A stretch of DNA of 43,626 bases from an uncultured Opitutaceae bacterium (GTDB taxonomy: Bacteria; Verrucomicrobiota; Verrucomicrobiia; Opitutales; Opitutaceae), in assembly GCA_903891325.1 (NCBI GenBank), contig CAITEC010000068.1, positions 1 through 43,626 of the forward strand, in the 5' to 3' direction. The translations under genes and the position numbers were made by a program. Below, piece after piece: positions 18,980 to 28,278 of the stretch (the first letter of the stretch is position 1; each line of letters begins with the position of its first letter). The notes under the pieces were generated by a model that had not been told where the DNA came from, did not search any database, and saw only the letters and a list, made by a program, of their open reading frames with translations.

Positions 18980-20707
18980 TCACTTCTCCGCGACAGTGAT
19001 GACGCGCAGCACCTCGTCGAGGGTCGTGTGGCCCGCCTTGACCTTTTCCCAGCCGCTCTGGCCGAGAGTGCGCATCCCGTTCTTGCGGGCGCACTCGGCG
19101 AGCGTGCGCGTGCTCTCGTGCTTGAGGACCAGCTCGTGCATCTCGTCGTTGAGGCGGAAGATCTCGAACAGCCCGATCCGCCCGCGGTAGCCCGTGCCGC
19201 GGCAGCGGTCGCAGCCCACGGGGCCCTTCAGCGAGTCGATCAGCTCGGCCTCGGCCTGGTCGCAGCCGAGGATCGCGAGCGCCTCGCGCAGTTTGACCCG
19301 GGGGACCGCGGCGGGCCTGGAGCACTCCGCGCAGAGCCGGCGGACCAGCCGCTGGGCGATCACCAGCTCGATGGCCGAGGCCACGAGGAAGGGCTCGATC
19401 CCCATGTCCACCAGCCGGGTGATGGCCCCGGGGGCGTCGTTGGTGTGCAGGGTGGAGAAGACCAGGTGCCCGGTCAGCGACGCGCGGATCGCGATTTCCG
19501 CGGTGTCCTTGTCGCGGATCTCGCCCACCATGATGACGTCGGGGTCCTGGCGCAGCACGTGCCGGAGCGCGTCGGCGAAGGTGAGCCCGATCTCCGGGCG
19601 GACCTGCATCTGGTTGACGCCCGGGACCTCGTACTCGATCGGGTCCTCGATCGTGATGATCCGCAGGTCCGTCGAGTTGATCTTCCTCAGGAAGGCGTTC
19701 AGGGACGTGCTCTTGCCCGAGCCGGTCGGCCCGGTGACCAGGATGATCCCGTGCGGGTAGTCGAGGATCTTGACGATCTGCTCCTGCTCGTTGGCGCTCA
19801 TCCCCAGCCGGTCCATCGTGTACGCCTCCTTCTTCTGGTTGAGGAGGCGCAGCGAGATGGATTCCGCGTAGATGGTCGGGATCGTGGAGACGCGGATATC
19901 CAGGACGTTGGTCCCGCTCTTGAAGTTGATGCGCCCGTCCTGGGGCAGCCGGCGCTCGGAGATGTTCAGCCGGGCCATGATCTTCAGCCGGGAGATGATG
20001 GCGTCCTGGAAGCGCAGGAGGTTCTCCGGGAGCGGGACGGGGACGAGCAGGCCGTCCACCCGGTAGCGGATCCGCAGCTGCCCCTCCTGGGGCTCGAAAT
20101 GGATGTCGGTGGCCTGGTCCTCGATCGCCTGGCTGATGACATCGCTCACGAAGCGCACGACGGCGGCGTCCTCGTCGACCACCTCCTCGGCCTGCTGCTG
20201 GGTCTCGGGGGCCACGTAGCTCTCGTCGCTGTCCTCCAGCGAGCCCGAGCCCACGCCGAAGTTCTCGATGATCAGCTGGTGCACGCGCTCCGGGACCGCC
20301 AGGTGCCAGGCGATCGGGCGGGTGGTGAAGGTGCGGATCCAGTCGTCCATCGCCGCGTCGGGGATCCACGCGGCGGCCAGGTGGAGCGGCAGGGCGGCCA
20401 GGGCGGCCGGCTCGGGCTTCTCCTCGCCGGTCGCGGCGCCGTGGCGGATCGGGACCACCTGGAACTCGTGGACCAGCCGGGCGGGCAGGACCCCGCGGGC
20501 GTTGGGGTCGGGCTCGAGGTTCGAGGCGATGTCCAGGCCCGCCGCGGTCGCCAGGGTCGCGAGCGCGTCGGCCTCGCTCAGGTGCAGCGCGGCCCCGAGG
20601 ACGGCGAGGCGCTCGCCGCGGGGCGCGTCCATGACCGCCTGGCGCTGGTCCTCGGTGACCCGCCCGGCCAGCGACGCTGGAAGCTGCTCGTCAAGAAGTG
20701 CTGTCAT
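18980..20707 (-). CDS. gspE: T2SS ATPase GspE
   Basis: A 575-residue secretion ATPase that powers pseudopilus assembly. The N-terminal T2SSE domain is followed by the ATPase core with Walker A GPTGSGKST (326-334), the Asp box, Walker B with LRQDPDVIMVGEIRD (385-399) and His box. A tetracysteine zinc site appears as CAEC (459-462) and CDRC (499-502), although the C-x2-C pairs are separated by a longer gap than in many homologues. ATG 20707 is preferred to the TTG at 20716. It lies between gspD and gspF; a terminator-like hairpin precedes its start. Confidence 0.95.
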   Translation of the reverse strand: MTALLDEQLPASLAGRVTEDQRQAVMDAPRGERLAVLGAALHLSEADALATLATAAGLDIASNLEPDPNARGVLPARLVHEFQVVPIRHGAATGEEKPEPAALAALPLHLAAAWIPDAAMDDWIRTFTTRPIAWHLAVPERVHQLIIENFGVGSGSLEDSDESYVAPETQQQAEEVVDEDAAVVRFVSDVISQAIEDQATDIHFEPQEGQLRIRYRVDGLLVPVPLPENLLRFQDAIISRLKIMARLNISERRLPQDGRINFKSGTNVLDIRVSTIPTIYAESISLRLLNQKKEAYTMDRLGMSANEQEQIVKILDYPHGIILVTGPTGSGKSTSLNAFLRKINSTDLRIITIEDPIEYEVPGVNQMQVRPEIGLTFADALRHVLRQDPDVIMVGEIRDKDTAEIAIRASLTGHLVFSTLHTNDAPGAITRLVDMGIEPFLVASAIELVIAQRLVRRLCAECSRPAAVPRVKLREALAILGCDQAEAELIDSLKGPVGCDRCRGTGYRGRIGLFEIFRLNDEMHELVLKHESTRTLAECARKNGMRTLGQSGWEKVKAGHTTLDEVLRVITVAEK

Positions 20708-20714
20708 GTCTCGC

Positions 20715-20748
20715 AAAAAAAGCCGGTGCGCCCCGGCCGGCCGGGGCG
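20715..20748 (-). terminator. terminator or attenuator between gspD and gspE
   Basis: On the minus strand a perfect 20-bp GC palindrome (20729-20748) is followed within 7 nt by seven T residues (20721-20715), and the sequence can refold so that a GGCCGG/CCGGCT stem abuts the T run. This is a convincing intrinsic terminator, yet it sits in the 48 bp between two genes of one secretion locus and ends 7 nt before the gspE ATG. Partial read-through would set secretin and ATPase levels apart. Confidence 0.65.
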
Positions 20749-20755
20749 TGGGGGA

Positions 20756-22870
20756 TCAGTCGCCCTTGAACCGGTCCAGGAAGTTGTCCTTCTTCGAGTA
20801 GGGCTTGTTGGCCGGGTCCTTGAGGAATTGCTCGATGTCCCCCTTGTTCGAAAGTTCCCGGATGTGCTTCATCGTGTCCCTGCTGCCCTCCTCGGGCGAG
20901 ACGACGTGGGGCCGGATGAAGAAGAGAAGCTCGGTGCGCGAGAGCTCGTCGGTGTGGCCGCCCAATAGCTCGCTGATGATCGGGATCTCGTAGAGGAAGC
21001 CGATCTTGTTCTGGTTGGTCGTCTTCTCAGTGCGCTGCAGGCCGCCCAGGACGATCATCTCGTTGTCCTTGCAGGTCACAAAGGAGGTCATCTCGCGGTT
21101 GCCGATGATCGGCTGCTGGTTCTGGTCAATCGTCGTCTCCCCGATGATGTCGTTGACCTTCTGGTCGATCGTCATCTGCACGTCGCCGTTCTCGCCGATC
21201 AGCGGGGTCACCTTCAGGTCGATGGCGATCGTCTCGTAGGTGACCGTCGAGTTGGTGGAGAAGCCCGAGTTGGTCGCGGTGCCGCCGGAGACCGGCGTGG
21301 ACTGGCTTCCGGTGATGACGGGGACCTGCTCGCCGACGATCGCCTCGCCGGGCTTGTTGTGGGCAGTCAGGATGACGGGGGCGGAAAGCACCTTGGTCAC
21401 GTTCTTGGAGCCGGCGGAGCTGGGGTTGAAGGCCGCCGCGAAGGAGAGGGGGTTGACGATGCCGCTCGTCAGATCCCAGCCGGCGAGGCTCGTCCCGGGG
21501 ATCGTGCTGCCGACACCGCTCGTCCCGCCGCCGGCAAAGGAGGTGATCTGGGTCGGGCCGCCGGCAATCCCGTTCTTCGGCCCGACCGTCAGGCCCAGGG
21601 CTGTGATCCCGCTCGCGTCCTTGTCGTCGAGGGTCACCTCGGCGATGATCACCTGGATGCGGACCTGCGGCAGCGCGACGTCGATGGAGTCGATCAGTTG
21701 CTTGATCAGCCGGATGTCGTCGACCGTCCCCGAGACGACGACCGAATTGCTCCGCTCGTCGTTGAACACGGTCGCCAGGCTGCTGAATTCATTGGTGGCC
21801 CCGCCGGCCTGGCCCGCGGCGCCCCCGGCCGCCGTCTGGGGGCCGTTGTTGGCGACGACCGGGCCGGTGTTGATCTCGCCGGGCCGCACGCCCTGGTTGA
21901 GCTTCTGGCTGGCGGTGTTCTGGCCGGATATCACCTGGGTGAGGAGCGTGGCCACGTCCTTCGCGTCGGCGTGCTGCAGGAAGACGACCTCTGTGCGGGT
22001 GTTCGGGTCGGCCCGGCCGTCGAGCCGGGTGATCAGGTCCTCAAAGAAGGCCTGCTCGCGCGCGTCGGCCAGGACGATCACCTGGTTGGTCCGGTCGTCC
22101 CCGTTGAAGGTCGTCGCGCTGCCGATCTGGCTCTGGACGGGCCCGGCGAGGATCGCGTGGAGCTTGGTGACGATGTCGCTGGCCTTGGCCGAGGAGTGCA
22201 GCTGGTAGAAGTGGGCCGTGATCCCGCCGGTCGAGGGCTTGTCCACGGACTTGATCAGCGACTCGATCCGCTGGAGGTTGGAGACCGTGTCGGTGATCAG
22301 GGCGGAGTTGGCCTTGTCCAGGACGACGATCCCGCCGCCCACGCCCGGCGTGAAGATGCCGGTGAGCCCGGAATTGAAGAATTCCGAGGCGCGCAGGAAA
22401 TCGAGCTGGAAAAGCTTGGTGGCGATCCGGCCGCTGGGCGGCAGGTCGAGGGTCGAGCCCTCGATGAACTCGGGGGCCTCGGCCTTGGCGGTGGAGAGGG
22501 GGACGACCTTCAGGAAGCGGTCGCCCAGGGGGATGACGCCGATCTGGTTGAGCGACAGTTCCGTCTCGATCGCCAGGACCAGCTCGGACTTCGGGATCGG
22601 CCGGTTGATGACCAGCGAGTAGGTGGCCGCCGGCAGCGAGCCGGGGCGAAGGACGGTCCGGCCCGTGTAGATTTCCAGGGCGCCGAGCATGCTGTCGATG
22701 TCGCCCTCCGGCAGCTTGAAGTAGGGCACGAGCTGGTCCGATCCGATGCTCGCGGCGGGCATCGAGACGGGAGCCCCATTCCGCCTCGGGAAGGCCACCT
22801 GCGCGCGCGCCGCGGTCCCCGCGGTTAAAACGCCGGCTGCCAGGCAGAAGAGGACGATACGGGGCTTCAT
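20756..22870 (-). CDS. gspD: T2SS secretin GspD
   Basis: The protein has 704 residues with a Sec signal peptide (MKPRIVLFCLAAGVLTAGTAARA), an N0 domain (about 40-125), N1-N3 repeats with Gly/Ala-rich linkers, and a C-terminal secretin domain. The secretin core shows VGEQVPVITG, then YETIAIDLKVTPLI and the VTCKDNEMIVLGGL segment. It forms the outer-membrane channel of the T2SS. The ATG at 22870 is chosen over 22924 because only it yields a clean signal peptide. No GspC or pilotin is adjacent. It diverges from aroC across about 125 bp that should contain both promoters. Confidence 0.92.
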   Translation of the reverse strand: MKPRIVLFCLAAGVLTAGTAARAQVAFPRRNGAPVSMPAASIGSDQLVPYFKLPEGDIDSMLGALEIYTGRTVLRPGSLPAATYSLVINRPIPKSELVLAIETELSLNQIGVIPLGDRFLKVVPLSTAKAEAPEFIEGSTLDLPPSGRIATKLFQLDFLRASEFFNSGLTGIFTPGVGGGIVVLDKANSALITDTVSNLQRIESLIKSVDKPSTGGITAHFYQLHSSAKASDIVTKLHAILAGPVQSQIGSATTFNGDDRTNQVIVLADAREQAFFEDLITRLDGRADPNTRTEVVFLQHADAKDVATLLTQVISGQNTASQKLNQGVRPGEINTGPVVANNGPQTAAGGAAGQAGGATNEFSSLATVFNDERSNSVVVSGTVDDIRLIKQLIDSIDVALPQVRIQVIIAEVTLDDKDASGITALGLTVGPKNGIAGGPTQITSFAGGGTSGVGSTIPGTSLAGWDLTSGIVNPLSFAAAFNPSSAGSKNVTKVLSAPVILTAHNKPGEAIVGEQVPVITGSQSTPVSGGTATNSGFSTNSTVTYETIAIDLKVTPLIGENGDVQMTIDQKVNDIIGETTIDQNQQPIIGNREMTSFVTCKDNEMIVLGGLQRTEKTTNQNKIGFLYEIPIISELLGGHTDELSRTELLFFIRPHVVSPEEGSRDTMKHIRELSNKGDIEQFLKDPANKPYSKKDNFLDRFKGD

Positions 22871-22995
22871 GCGGAACCGGGGATAAAAGAGGATCTCATG
22901 GGGTTTGTAAACGGTCTTGTCCAAGACGATATCGGCACGGGAAGGTTCCCCACTTTCCTCTTTCAGCTTTCCGCATTTAGGATTTGATTGTCCGC

Positions 22996-24099
22996 GTGCC
23001 CAACGTCTTCGGCAAACTCTTCACCGTTTCCACCTGGGGCGAAAGCCACGGCCCGGCGGTTGGCGTTGTCATTGACGGGTGTCCTCCCCGGCTGCCGGTG
23101 AGTTGCGAGGAGATCCAGGCCGACCTGGACCGCCGCCGGCCCGGCCAGAGCGACATCACGACCCCCCGCAAGGAGGACGACCGCGTTGAGATCCTCTCCG
23201 GGGTCTTCGAGGGCCGGGCGACCGGCGCCCCGATCTCCCTGATGGTCCGCAGCTCCGACCAGCGCCCCTCCGCCTACGACGAGATGCGCGAGAAGTTCCG
23301 CCCCTCCCACGCCGATTTCACGTACCAGGAAAAGTACGGCATCCGCGACCACCGCGGCGGCGGCCGCAGCTCCGCGCGCGAGACGATCGGGCGGGTGGCC
23401 GCCGGCGCGCTTGCCCGGAAGATCCTCGCCCTTGCCGGGAACGTGGAGATCCGCGCCTTCCTGACCCAGGTGCACGACATCGTCGCGCCCGAGGATTCGC
23501 TGGTGACGTTTCCGTCCCTCGCGGAGGTCGAGGCGACCCCCGTCCGCTGCCCGCATCCGGCGACCGCCGAGCGGATGATCGCGCGGATCAAGGAGGCGCG
23601 GGCGGCCGGCGACTCCGTCGGCGGGATCATCCGCTGCCGGATCCGCGGGGTTCCCCCCGGGCTGGGCGAGCCGGTCTTCGACCGGCTTGAGGCCGACCTG
23701 GCCAAGGCGATGCTTTCGCTCCCCGCGACCAAGGGCTTTGAGATCGGCAGCGGTTTCGCCGGCGTGCGGCTCCGCGGCTCCGAGCACAACGATCCTTTCA
23801 TCGTGAAGGAGGGGCGCGTCGGAACCTCCACGAACCATTCCGGCGGCGTCCAGGGCGGGATCAGCAACGGCGAGGAGATTTATTTCAACGTGGCGTTCAA
23901 GCCGACGGCGACGATCACCCGCGCGCAGAAGACCGTGGACGTCCGCGGCGCGGAGACCGAATTGGCCGCCCGCGGCCGCCACGATCCCTGCGTCGTTCCC
24001 CGGGCGGTCCCGATCGTCGAGGCGATGGCCGCCCTGGTCCTCGTGGACCACTGGATGCGCAACGCGGCGCAGAACGAGACGTTTCGGACAAAATTTTGA
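22996..24099 (+). CDS. aroC: chorismate synthase
   Basis: A 367-residue AroC, which converts EPSP to chorismate using reduced FMN in the shikimate pathway. Signatures [35 protein letters not shown] and [16 protein letters not shown] are present. The family usually starts MxxxxFGxxF, so the GTG at 22996 (MPNVFGKLF) is preferred to TTG 22984; an AGGA lies 13 nt upstream, a slightly long spacing. The last residues have lost any long C-terminal extension but the length is normal. No other shikimate gene is nearby. Confidence 0.95.
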   Translation: MPNVFGKLFTVSTWGESHGPAVGVVIDGCPPRLPVSCEEIQADLDRRRPGQSDITTPRKEDDRVEILSGVFEGRATGAPISLMVRSSDQRPSAYDEMREKFRPSHADFTYQEKYGIRDHRGGGRSSARETIGRVAAGALARKILALAGNVEIRAFLTQVHDIVAPEDSLVTFPSLAEVEATPVRCPHPATAERMIARIKEARAAGDSVGGIIRCRIRGVPPGLGEPVFDRLEADLAKAMLSLPATKGFEIGSGFAGVRLRGSEHNDPFIVKEGRVGTSTNHSGGVQGGISNGEEIYFNVAFKPTATITRAQKTVDVRGAETELAARGRHDPCVVPRAVPIVEAMAALVLVDHWMRNAAQNETFRTKF

Positions 24100-24169
24100 A
24101 CAGGAAGGCCGGGAAGGGGCGGGAAGCCGGAAGTTTGTCATTTCCGCCCACTGGCCACTCCCTTCAACG

Positions 24170-24997
24170 ATGCCGCTTTCAAAAACCCCCCTCGTTTACC
24201 TGATCCTCGGGGCTGCCGGCTCCGGGCGCCGGGAGATCCTTGCGGACATCATCGAGGGCGGGCTGGCGCCCGGGGACCGGTCCGTTGTCCTGCTGTCCGG
24301 CGATGAGGCGCCCAGCCCGGCCGACGGGAAGCTCGGGGCGGTCGCGGCCTGGCGCCTGGTGGCGCTTCCCGTCCACCACGGCCCTCGTCCCGATCCCTCG
24401 GACGAGCCGCCGGAACCCCTTCACGTGATCGAGGCCGAGCCGCCGGAGGAGGCGACGCACCTTTTCTTCGTCACCGACGGCCGGCGCAACCCGGTCGACC
24501 AGATCGAGGCCTTCAAGGCCTGGCTCGCCGGCCGGAACGTGGAACTCGCCCACATCCTGTGCGTGGTGAACTGCCACCTGGCCGAGCAGCACCCGAAGCT
24601 GGCCCACTGGTACGACGCCTGCATCCATTTCAGCGACATCGTCCTGCTGACCCGCAGGGAAGGCGTGGCCAACAAGTGGGTGAGCGACTTCCAGGCCCGC
24701 TACGAGGAGCAGTTTTACCCCTGCCTCTTTGAGATCGTGAAGGGAGGCCGCGTCCGCAACCCCGCGCTCATTCTCGAGCCCCGGGCGCTGAGGATATCCC
24801 ACGCCTTCGACCCGGAACCGGAGTGGATATTCCGGGACGCGGAGGGCGAGGTGGTGGACGAGGATGAGGTGACCGAGGACGACGAGGAGGAGGTCACCGC
24901 CACCCAGGCTGTCGACCCCTACTTCGTCCGCCGGATCGGCGGCCGCCGCGAAAAGGAAGTCCCCGATATAGGGCGGTTTCTGGACGGCGCCCGCTAA
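24170..24997 (+). CDS. CobW/P-loop-like protein with degenerate Walker A
   Basis: A 275-residue protein whose start (LVYLILGAAGSGRREIL) resembles the beta-strand and P-loop of CobW/HypB-type GTPases. However, the Walker lysine and Ser/Thr are replaced by two arginines (GAAGSGRR, 14-21), so nucleotide binding may be lost. The middle (CVVNCHL, FSDIVLLTRRE) is reminiscent of the NKxD/switch regions of CobW proteins. The C-terminus has an acidic stretch (about 226-244) and a conserved-looking basic end. Function unknown; it lies 70 bp after aroC on the same strand, possibly co-transcribed. I would treat it as a hypothetical protein of metal-chaperone ancestry. Confidence 0.6.
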   Translation: MPLSKTPLVYLILGAAGSGRREILADIIEGGLAPGDRSVVLLSGDEAPSPADGKLGAVAAWRLVALPVHHGPRPDPSDEPPEPLHVIEAEPPEEATHLFFVTDGRRNPVDQIEAFKAWLAGRNVELAHILCVVNCHLAEQHPKLAHWYDACIHFSDIVLLTRREGVANKWVSDFQARYEEQFYPCLFEIVKGGRVRNPALILEPRALRISHAFDPEPEWIFRDAEGEVVDEDEVTEDDEEEVTATQAVDPYFVRRIGGRREKEVPDIGRFLDGAR

Positions 24998-25001
24998 CGG
25001 T

Positions 25002-25020
25002 CGTTAATTAAACGTTAATT
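25002..25020 (+). promoter_or_regulatory. direct-repeat box upstream of the KdpD/KdpE-like genes
   Basis: Two copies of CGTTAATT (25002-25009 and 25013-25020) are separated by 3 bp, so their centres lie 11 bp (one helical turn) apart. The first is also part of a TAACG-GT-CGTTA palindrome. This spacing is typical of OmpR/KdpE-family response-regulator sites, and the repeat lies about 30 bp upstream of the kinase ATG in an A/T-rich stretch. Autoregulation is inferred. Confidence 0.5.
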
Positions 25021-25051
25021 TGGCATATTAAGTGCATTGCAGGACCTGTGC

Positions 25052-26080
25052 ATGCCACGACCCTTGCGAGAAATTCTGGAGATTGTGGCCGTCATCGGTG
25101 TCGTGACCGTCGGCGGATGGTTCTCTCCGCTCAACTACCACGCCCTGGGGCAGGTTTACCTGCTCGGTGTCATCGCCTTGAGCATGCACGTGAGCCGCTG
25201 GTCGGCGACCTTCGCCGGCCTGCTGAGCGGCCTGGTCTGGAACTTTGTCTTCGTCCCGCCCCGCTTTTCCTTTTCGGTCCAACACACCGAGGACAGCCTG
25301 CTCTTTGGAACCTATTTCATCGTGGCGCTCATCGGCGGTCAGATTGCGGCCCTCCGGACGGCCAGCGATCGGGCCCGGCTCGCCGCCGAGTCCGATCGCA
25401 TCCATCGCACCATGCTTGACAGCGTCTCGCACGAGCTGAAGACACCGGTCGCCGTCCTGCGCGCGGCAAGCGAACAGCTTGCGACCGGCGACGAGGCCAA
25501 GCGCCAGCGGCTTTCCGGGGAGATCCGCACGGCGGTCGGCCGGCTGGACAACCTGGTGACAAACCTGCTCAACGAGGCGCGGCTGGGCGCCGGGGCGGTC
25601 AAGCCGCGGATGGACTTCTGCGACCCCGACGACGTGATCGCGGCGGCCCGGCGAGCGGTCGGCGGCCGGCTCGAGGGCAGGCCGCTGGAGGTGGTCATGC
25701 CGGTCGATCGCCCCATGCTCTTTGCCGACGAGGTGCTCATGGAGCAGGTGGTCACCAACCTTCTCCTGAACGCGGTCGTCCACACCCCCCCGGGCAGGCC
25801 GGTCCGGATCACCTACGCGAACACGGATAATCCGCCCCAGGCGTGCATCAGCGTCCGCGATTCCGGGACGGGTGTTCCCCCCCATCTTCGCGAACGGATC
25901 TTTGAGCGCTTCCAATCCGGCCAGTCCGGCCGGAGCGGAGGCCTCGGCCTGGGGCTCTCGATTGTCCGCGGCTTCATGCGCGCCCAGGGCGGCGATGTGG
26001 TCCTGGATTCCTCTCCGACCGGCTCCACCTTTACCGTTCACCTGCCCCGCGTGGTCCAGGATGAGGTTCCCTCCGAATGA
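25052..26080 (+). CDS. KdpD-like sensor histidine kinase (DUF4118, HisKA, HATPase)
   Basis: A 342-residue kinase corresponding to the C-terminal half of KdpD: a DUF4118 four-helix membrane domain (about 8-100, with the conserved FVFVPPRFSFSV loop), HisKA with phospho-acceptor H127 (SHELKTP) and HATPase_c with N box (LLLNAVVHTP), DSGTGVP and GLGLGLSIV. The N-terminal KdpD/Usp potassium-sensing domains are missing. ATG 25052 is chosen over TTG 25037. The stop overlaps the response regulator ATG by 4 nt. No kdpFABC genes are present, so the stimulus could be turgor, potassium or sodium (inference). Confidence 0.88.
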   Translation: MPRPLREILEIVAVIGVVTVGGWFSPLNYHALGQVYLLGVIALSMHVSRWSATFAGLLSGLVWNFVFVPPRFSFSVQHTEDSLLFGTYFIVALIGGQIAALRTASDRARLAAESDRIHRTMLDSVSHELKTPVAVLRAASEQLATGDEAKRQRLSGEIRTAVGRLDNLVTNLLNEARLGAGAVKPRMDFCDPDDVIAAARRAVGGRLEGRPLEVVMPVDRPMLFADEVLMEQVVTNLLLNAVVHTPPGRPVRITYANTDNPPQACISVRDSGTGVPPHLRERIFERFQSGQSGRSGGLGLGLSIVRGFMRAQGGDVVLDSSPTGSTFTVHLPRVVQDEVPSE

Positions 26081-26778
26081 GCACCGGCCGCAAACCCGAC
26101 GTGCTGGTCGTTGACGACGAGCCGCAGATTCGCCGGCTTCTCGGCGACACCCTTGGCGAGTCCGGCTTCACCGTCTCGGAGGCCGGCCTGGGCCGGATGG
26201 CGCTGGGCCAGATCGCGCTGCGATCGCCCGACGCGATCATCCTGGACCTCGGGCTGCCGGACGTTCCGGGCCTGGACGTCCTTCGTGCCCTGCGCCCGAT
26301 CTGCTCGGCGCCCGTCCTCGTCCTCTCCGTCCAGAACGGCGAGGAAACCAAGATCGCCGCGCTGGATGCGGGCGCCGACGACTACGTCGTCAAGCCCTAC
26401 AGCAACGGCGAGATCCTCGCCCGACTCCGCGCCCTCCTCCGCCGGCCGGATCCGGCCGCCCCGGACACGCGTTTCCGATTTGGCGCGATCGAGGTCGACT
26501 TCGTCCTGCGGCGGGTCCTTCGGGAGGGTCGTCCGGTCAAGTTGAGCATGAAGGAGTACGAGCTGCTCCGGCTGCTGGTCGACAACCGCGACAAGGTCAT
26601 GACCCACAGCGACCTCCTCAGGGAACTCTGGGGCCCGAACGCCGACGGGCACACCAATTACCTTCGCGTGTACATGATGCGGCTGCGGCAGAAGCTCGGA
26701 GACGAGGTCAATGCGGCCGGCCATTTCCAGACGGAGGCGGGCATCGGCTACCGCTTTGTCAGCGAACCGGTGCCCTGA
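26077..26778 (+). CDS. KdpE-like OmpR-family response regulator
   Basis: The protein has 233 residues. Receiver domain with D13/D14, phospho-acceptor D57 and the KPY lysine, followed by a winged-helix Trans_reg_C domain (about 130-228) containing the recognition-helix region HTNYLRVYMMRLRQKLG. The order and similarity match KdpE. Translationally coupled to the kinase (ATGA). It ends 16 bp from the convergent antiporter gene and might control that gene or its own promoter. Confidence 0.92.
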   Translation: MSTGRKPDVLVVDDEPQIRRLLGDTLGESGFTVSEAGLGRMALGQIALRSPDAIILDLGLPDVPGLDVLRALRPICSAPVLVLSVQNGEETKIAALDAGADDYVVKPYSNGEILARLRALLRRPDPAAPDTRFRFGAIEVDFVLRRVLREGRPVKLSMKEYELLRLLVDNRDKVMTHSDLLRELWGPNADGHTNYLRVYMMRLRQKLGDEVNAAGHFQTEAGIGYRFVSEPVP

Positions 26779-26794
26779 GCCGGAAATATTCGCG

Positions 26795-28264
26795 CTAGAG
26801 AAGCATGAAGGCCGCCGCCATGAAAAGCGTGGGGACCAGGGCGGCGACCAGCAGTTTTACCGGGGACACCCCGTCGGGAAAAAAGCGCTGGAGGATCGCC
26901 TGGCCGGCGGGGTTGGGCGCGTTGGCGATGACGGTGAGCCCGCCCCCCGTGACCGCGCCGGCGACAACCGCCTGCCGGAGGGCGTCGGTGAAGCCGGGTA
27001 CGAGGGTCGCCAGGTAGGTGACCGCCGCGTTGTCGTTGAATGCGGTGAGAATCGCGGCGCCGGCGTAGAGGGGGATGCGGCCCAGGCTTCCCAGGACCGG
27101 CTCAAGCCACCAGCCCTGCAGGCCCCCGTGGACCACAAGCCCCGCGAGGAAGAAGCCGACCAGCAGCGGCGGGCGCAGATCGATCCTTCGCTGGTGGTGG
27201 GCCGTGGCCTGGGCGAAGGCCAGGAAGAAGAGGAATGCGCCGATGAACAGGGCGGGGTAGTGCGCGACGAGGACGACGACGACCATGAACGCGATCTGGA
27301 CGGCCGTGATCCAGGCGGGGATCGGGCTTCCACCCAGGGTCGGCGCCCGACCGGCCCGGAGCCGCTCCTCCTCGAGTGCGGCGAACTCCCTCCTGAAAAA
27401 GGCGTAGTGGAGCAGGGTCGCGCCAATGATGCCGGCGGCGGCCTTCCACCCGAAGTGAACAAAGGCGTAGGCGCTGTCCCAGTGCCAGGGGCCGGCGACC
27501 ATCACCATGGGGGGCGCCGCAAAATGAGTCAGGGTGCCCCCGACCGACACATTGACGAAGAGAAGCCCGATTGTCGCATAGCCGAGCCGGGACGACGGGT
27601 GGCGGGAGTAGAAGTGCCGCGAAAGCAGGAGCGCGGAAATTGTCATCGCCGCCGGCTCGGTGATGAGGGAGCCGAGGAGGGGCCCGATGATGAGGATGGA
27701 AAGCCACCAGGCGCCGATCGTGCCGCCCCCCAGGACGGCGAGCGCATGGAGGCAGCGCTCGGCCAGCCGCACCATGGGGCGCGCCGAGGCAAGGGCCATG
27801 ATCACCATGACAAAGAGCGGCTCCGTGAAATCCACCCGGTGGCCGATGTAGCCCAGCGCGGCCGGCCATCCCTTTGCCAGGGCGATTGCAATCGCAAGCA
27901 CCGCCGCCCAAACCCCGAAGACCGCCTCCACCTCGCCGAGAAAATGGAGGATCTGCCCGGCGAAACTCACCTCGGCGATTGCGCCACCCTCATCGTCGAG
28001 GAGCGTCGCCTTCGCCGGCCTGGTTGCGGCCTTCTGGCGGGCCTCGACACCCCGGGCCCAGTGGCGAAACACCGGGGTCAGGAATGTATGGACGATCGCC
28101 AGCAGGAAGAGGGCGCTGGCGACAAGGTTGAACGGATCGGCGTGGATCCTGTCACCGAGGACCTGAAGGAGGCCCTCCCCGTGGGCCGCCGGATAGCGGT
28201 CAAGCGGAAGCGGGAATTCGGCTCCGCCAGGCGACGGGCACGGGGGTGTGGCGGCGCCCAGCAT
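26795..28264 (-). CDS. putative Na+/H+ antiporter (PF07399 type)
   Basis: A 489-residue polytopic membrane protein with about 12 helices, resembling the Na_H_antiport_3 family. Conserved-looking segments include ADPFNLVASALFLLAIVHTF near the N-terminus and AILTAFNDNAAVTYLATLVPGF, whose paired aspartate/asparagine residues in a discontinuous helix are typical of ion transporters of this class. ATG 28264 follows the stop of the upstream small membrane gene by 14 bp; ATGs at 28318 and an alternative start at 28354 would overlap it. Probably removes sodium in exchange for protons. The neighbouring KdpDE-like pair suggests a shared ion-homeostasis function. Confidence 0.78.
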   Translation of the reverse strand: MLGAATPPCPSPGGAEFPLPLDRYPAAHGEGLLQVLGDRIHADPFNLVASALFLLAIVHTFLTPVFRHWARGVEARQKAATRPAKATLLDDEGGAIAEVSFAGQILHFLGEVEAVFGVWAAVLAIAIALAKGWPAALGYIGHRVDFTEPLFVMVIMALASARPMVRLAERCLHALAVLGGGTIGAWWLSILIIGPLLGSLITEPAAMTISALLLSRHFYSRHPSSRLGYATIGLLFVNVSVGGTLTHFAAPPMVMVAGPWHWDSAYAFVHFGWKAAAGIIGATLLHYAFFRREFAALEEERLRAGRAPTLGGSPIPAWITAVQIAFMVVVVLVAHYPALFIGAFLFFLAFAQATAHHQRRIDLRPPLLVGFFLAGLVVHGGLQGWWLEPVLGSLGRIPLYAGAAILTAFNDNAAVTYLATLVPGFTDALRQAVVAGAVTGGGLTVIANAPNPAGQAILQRFFPDGVSPVKLLVAALVPTLFMAAAFMLL

Positions 28265-28278
28265 GGCGGAAATAGGCC

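Noticed and set aside
18962-20968. Long + strand open frame of 668 codons across gspE
   Set aside because: Shadow of gspE caused by high third-position GC; no conserved motifs.
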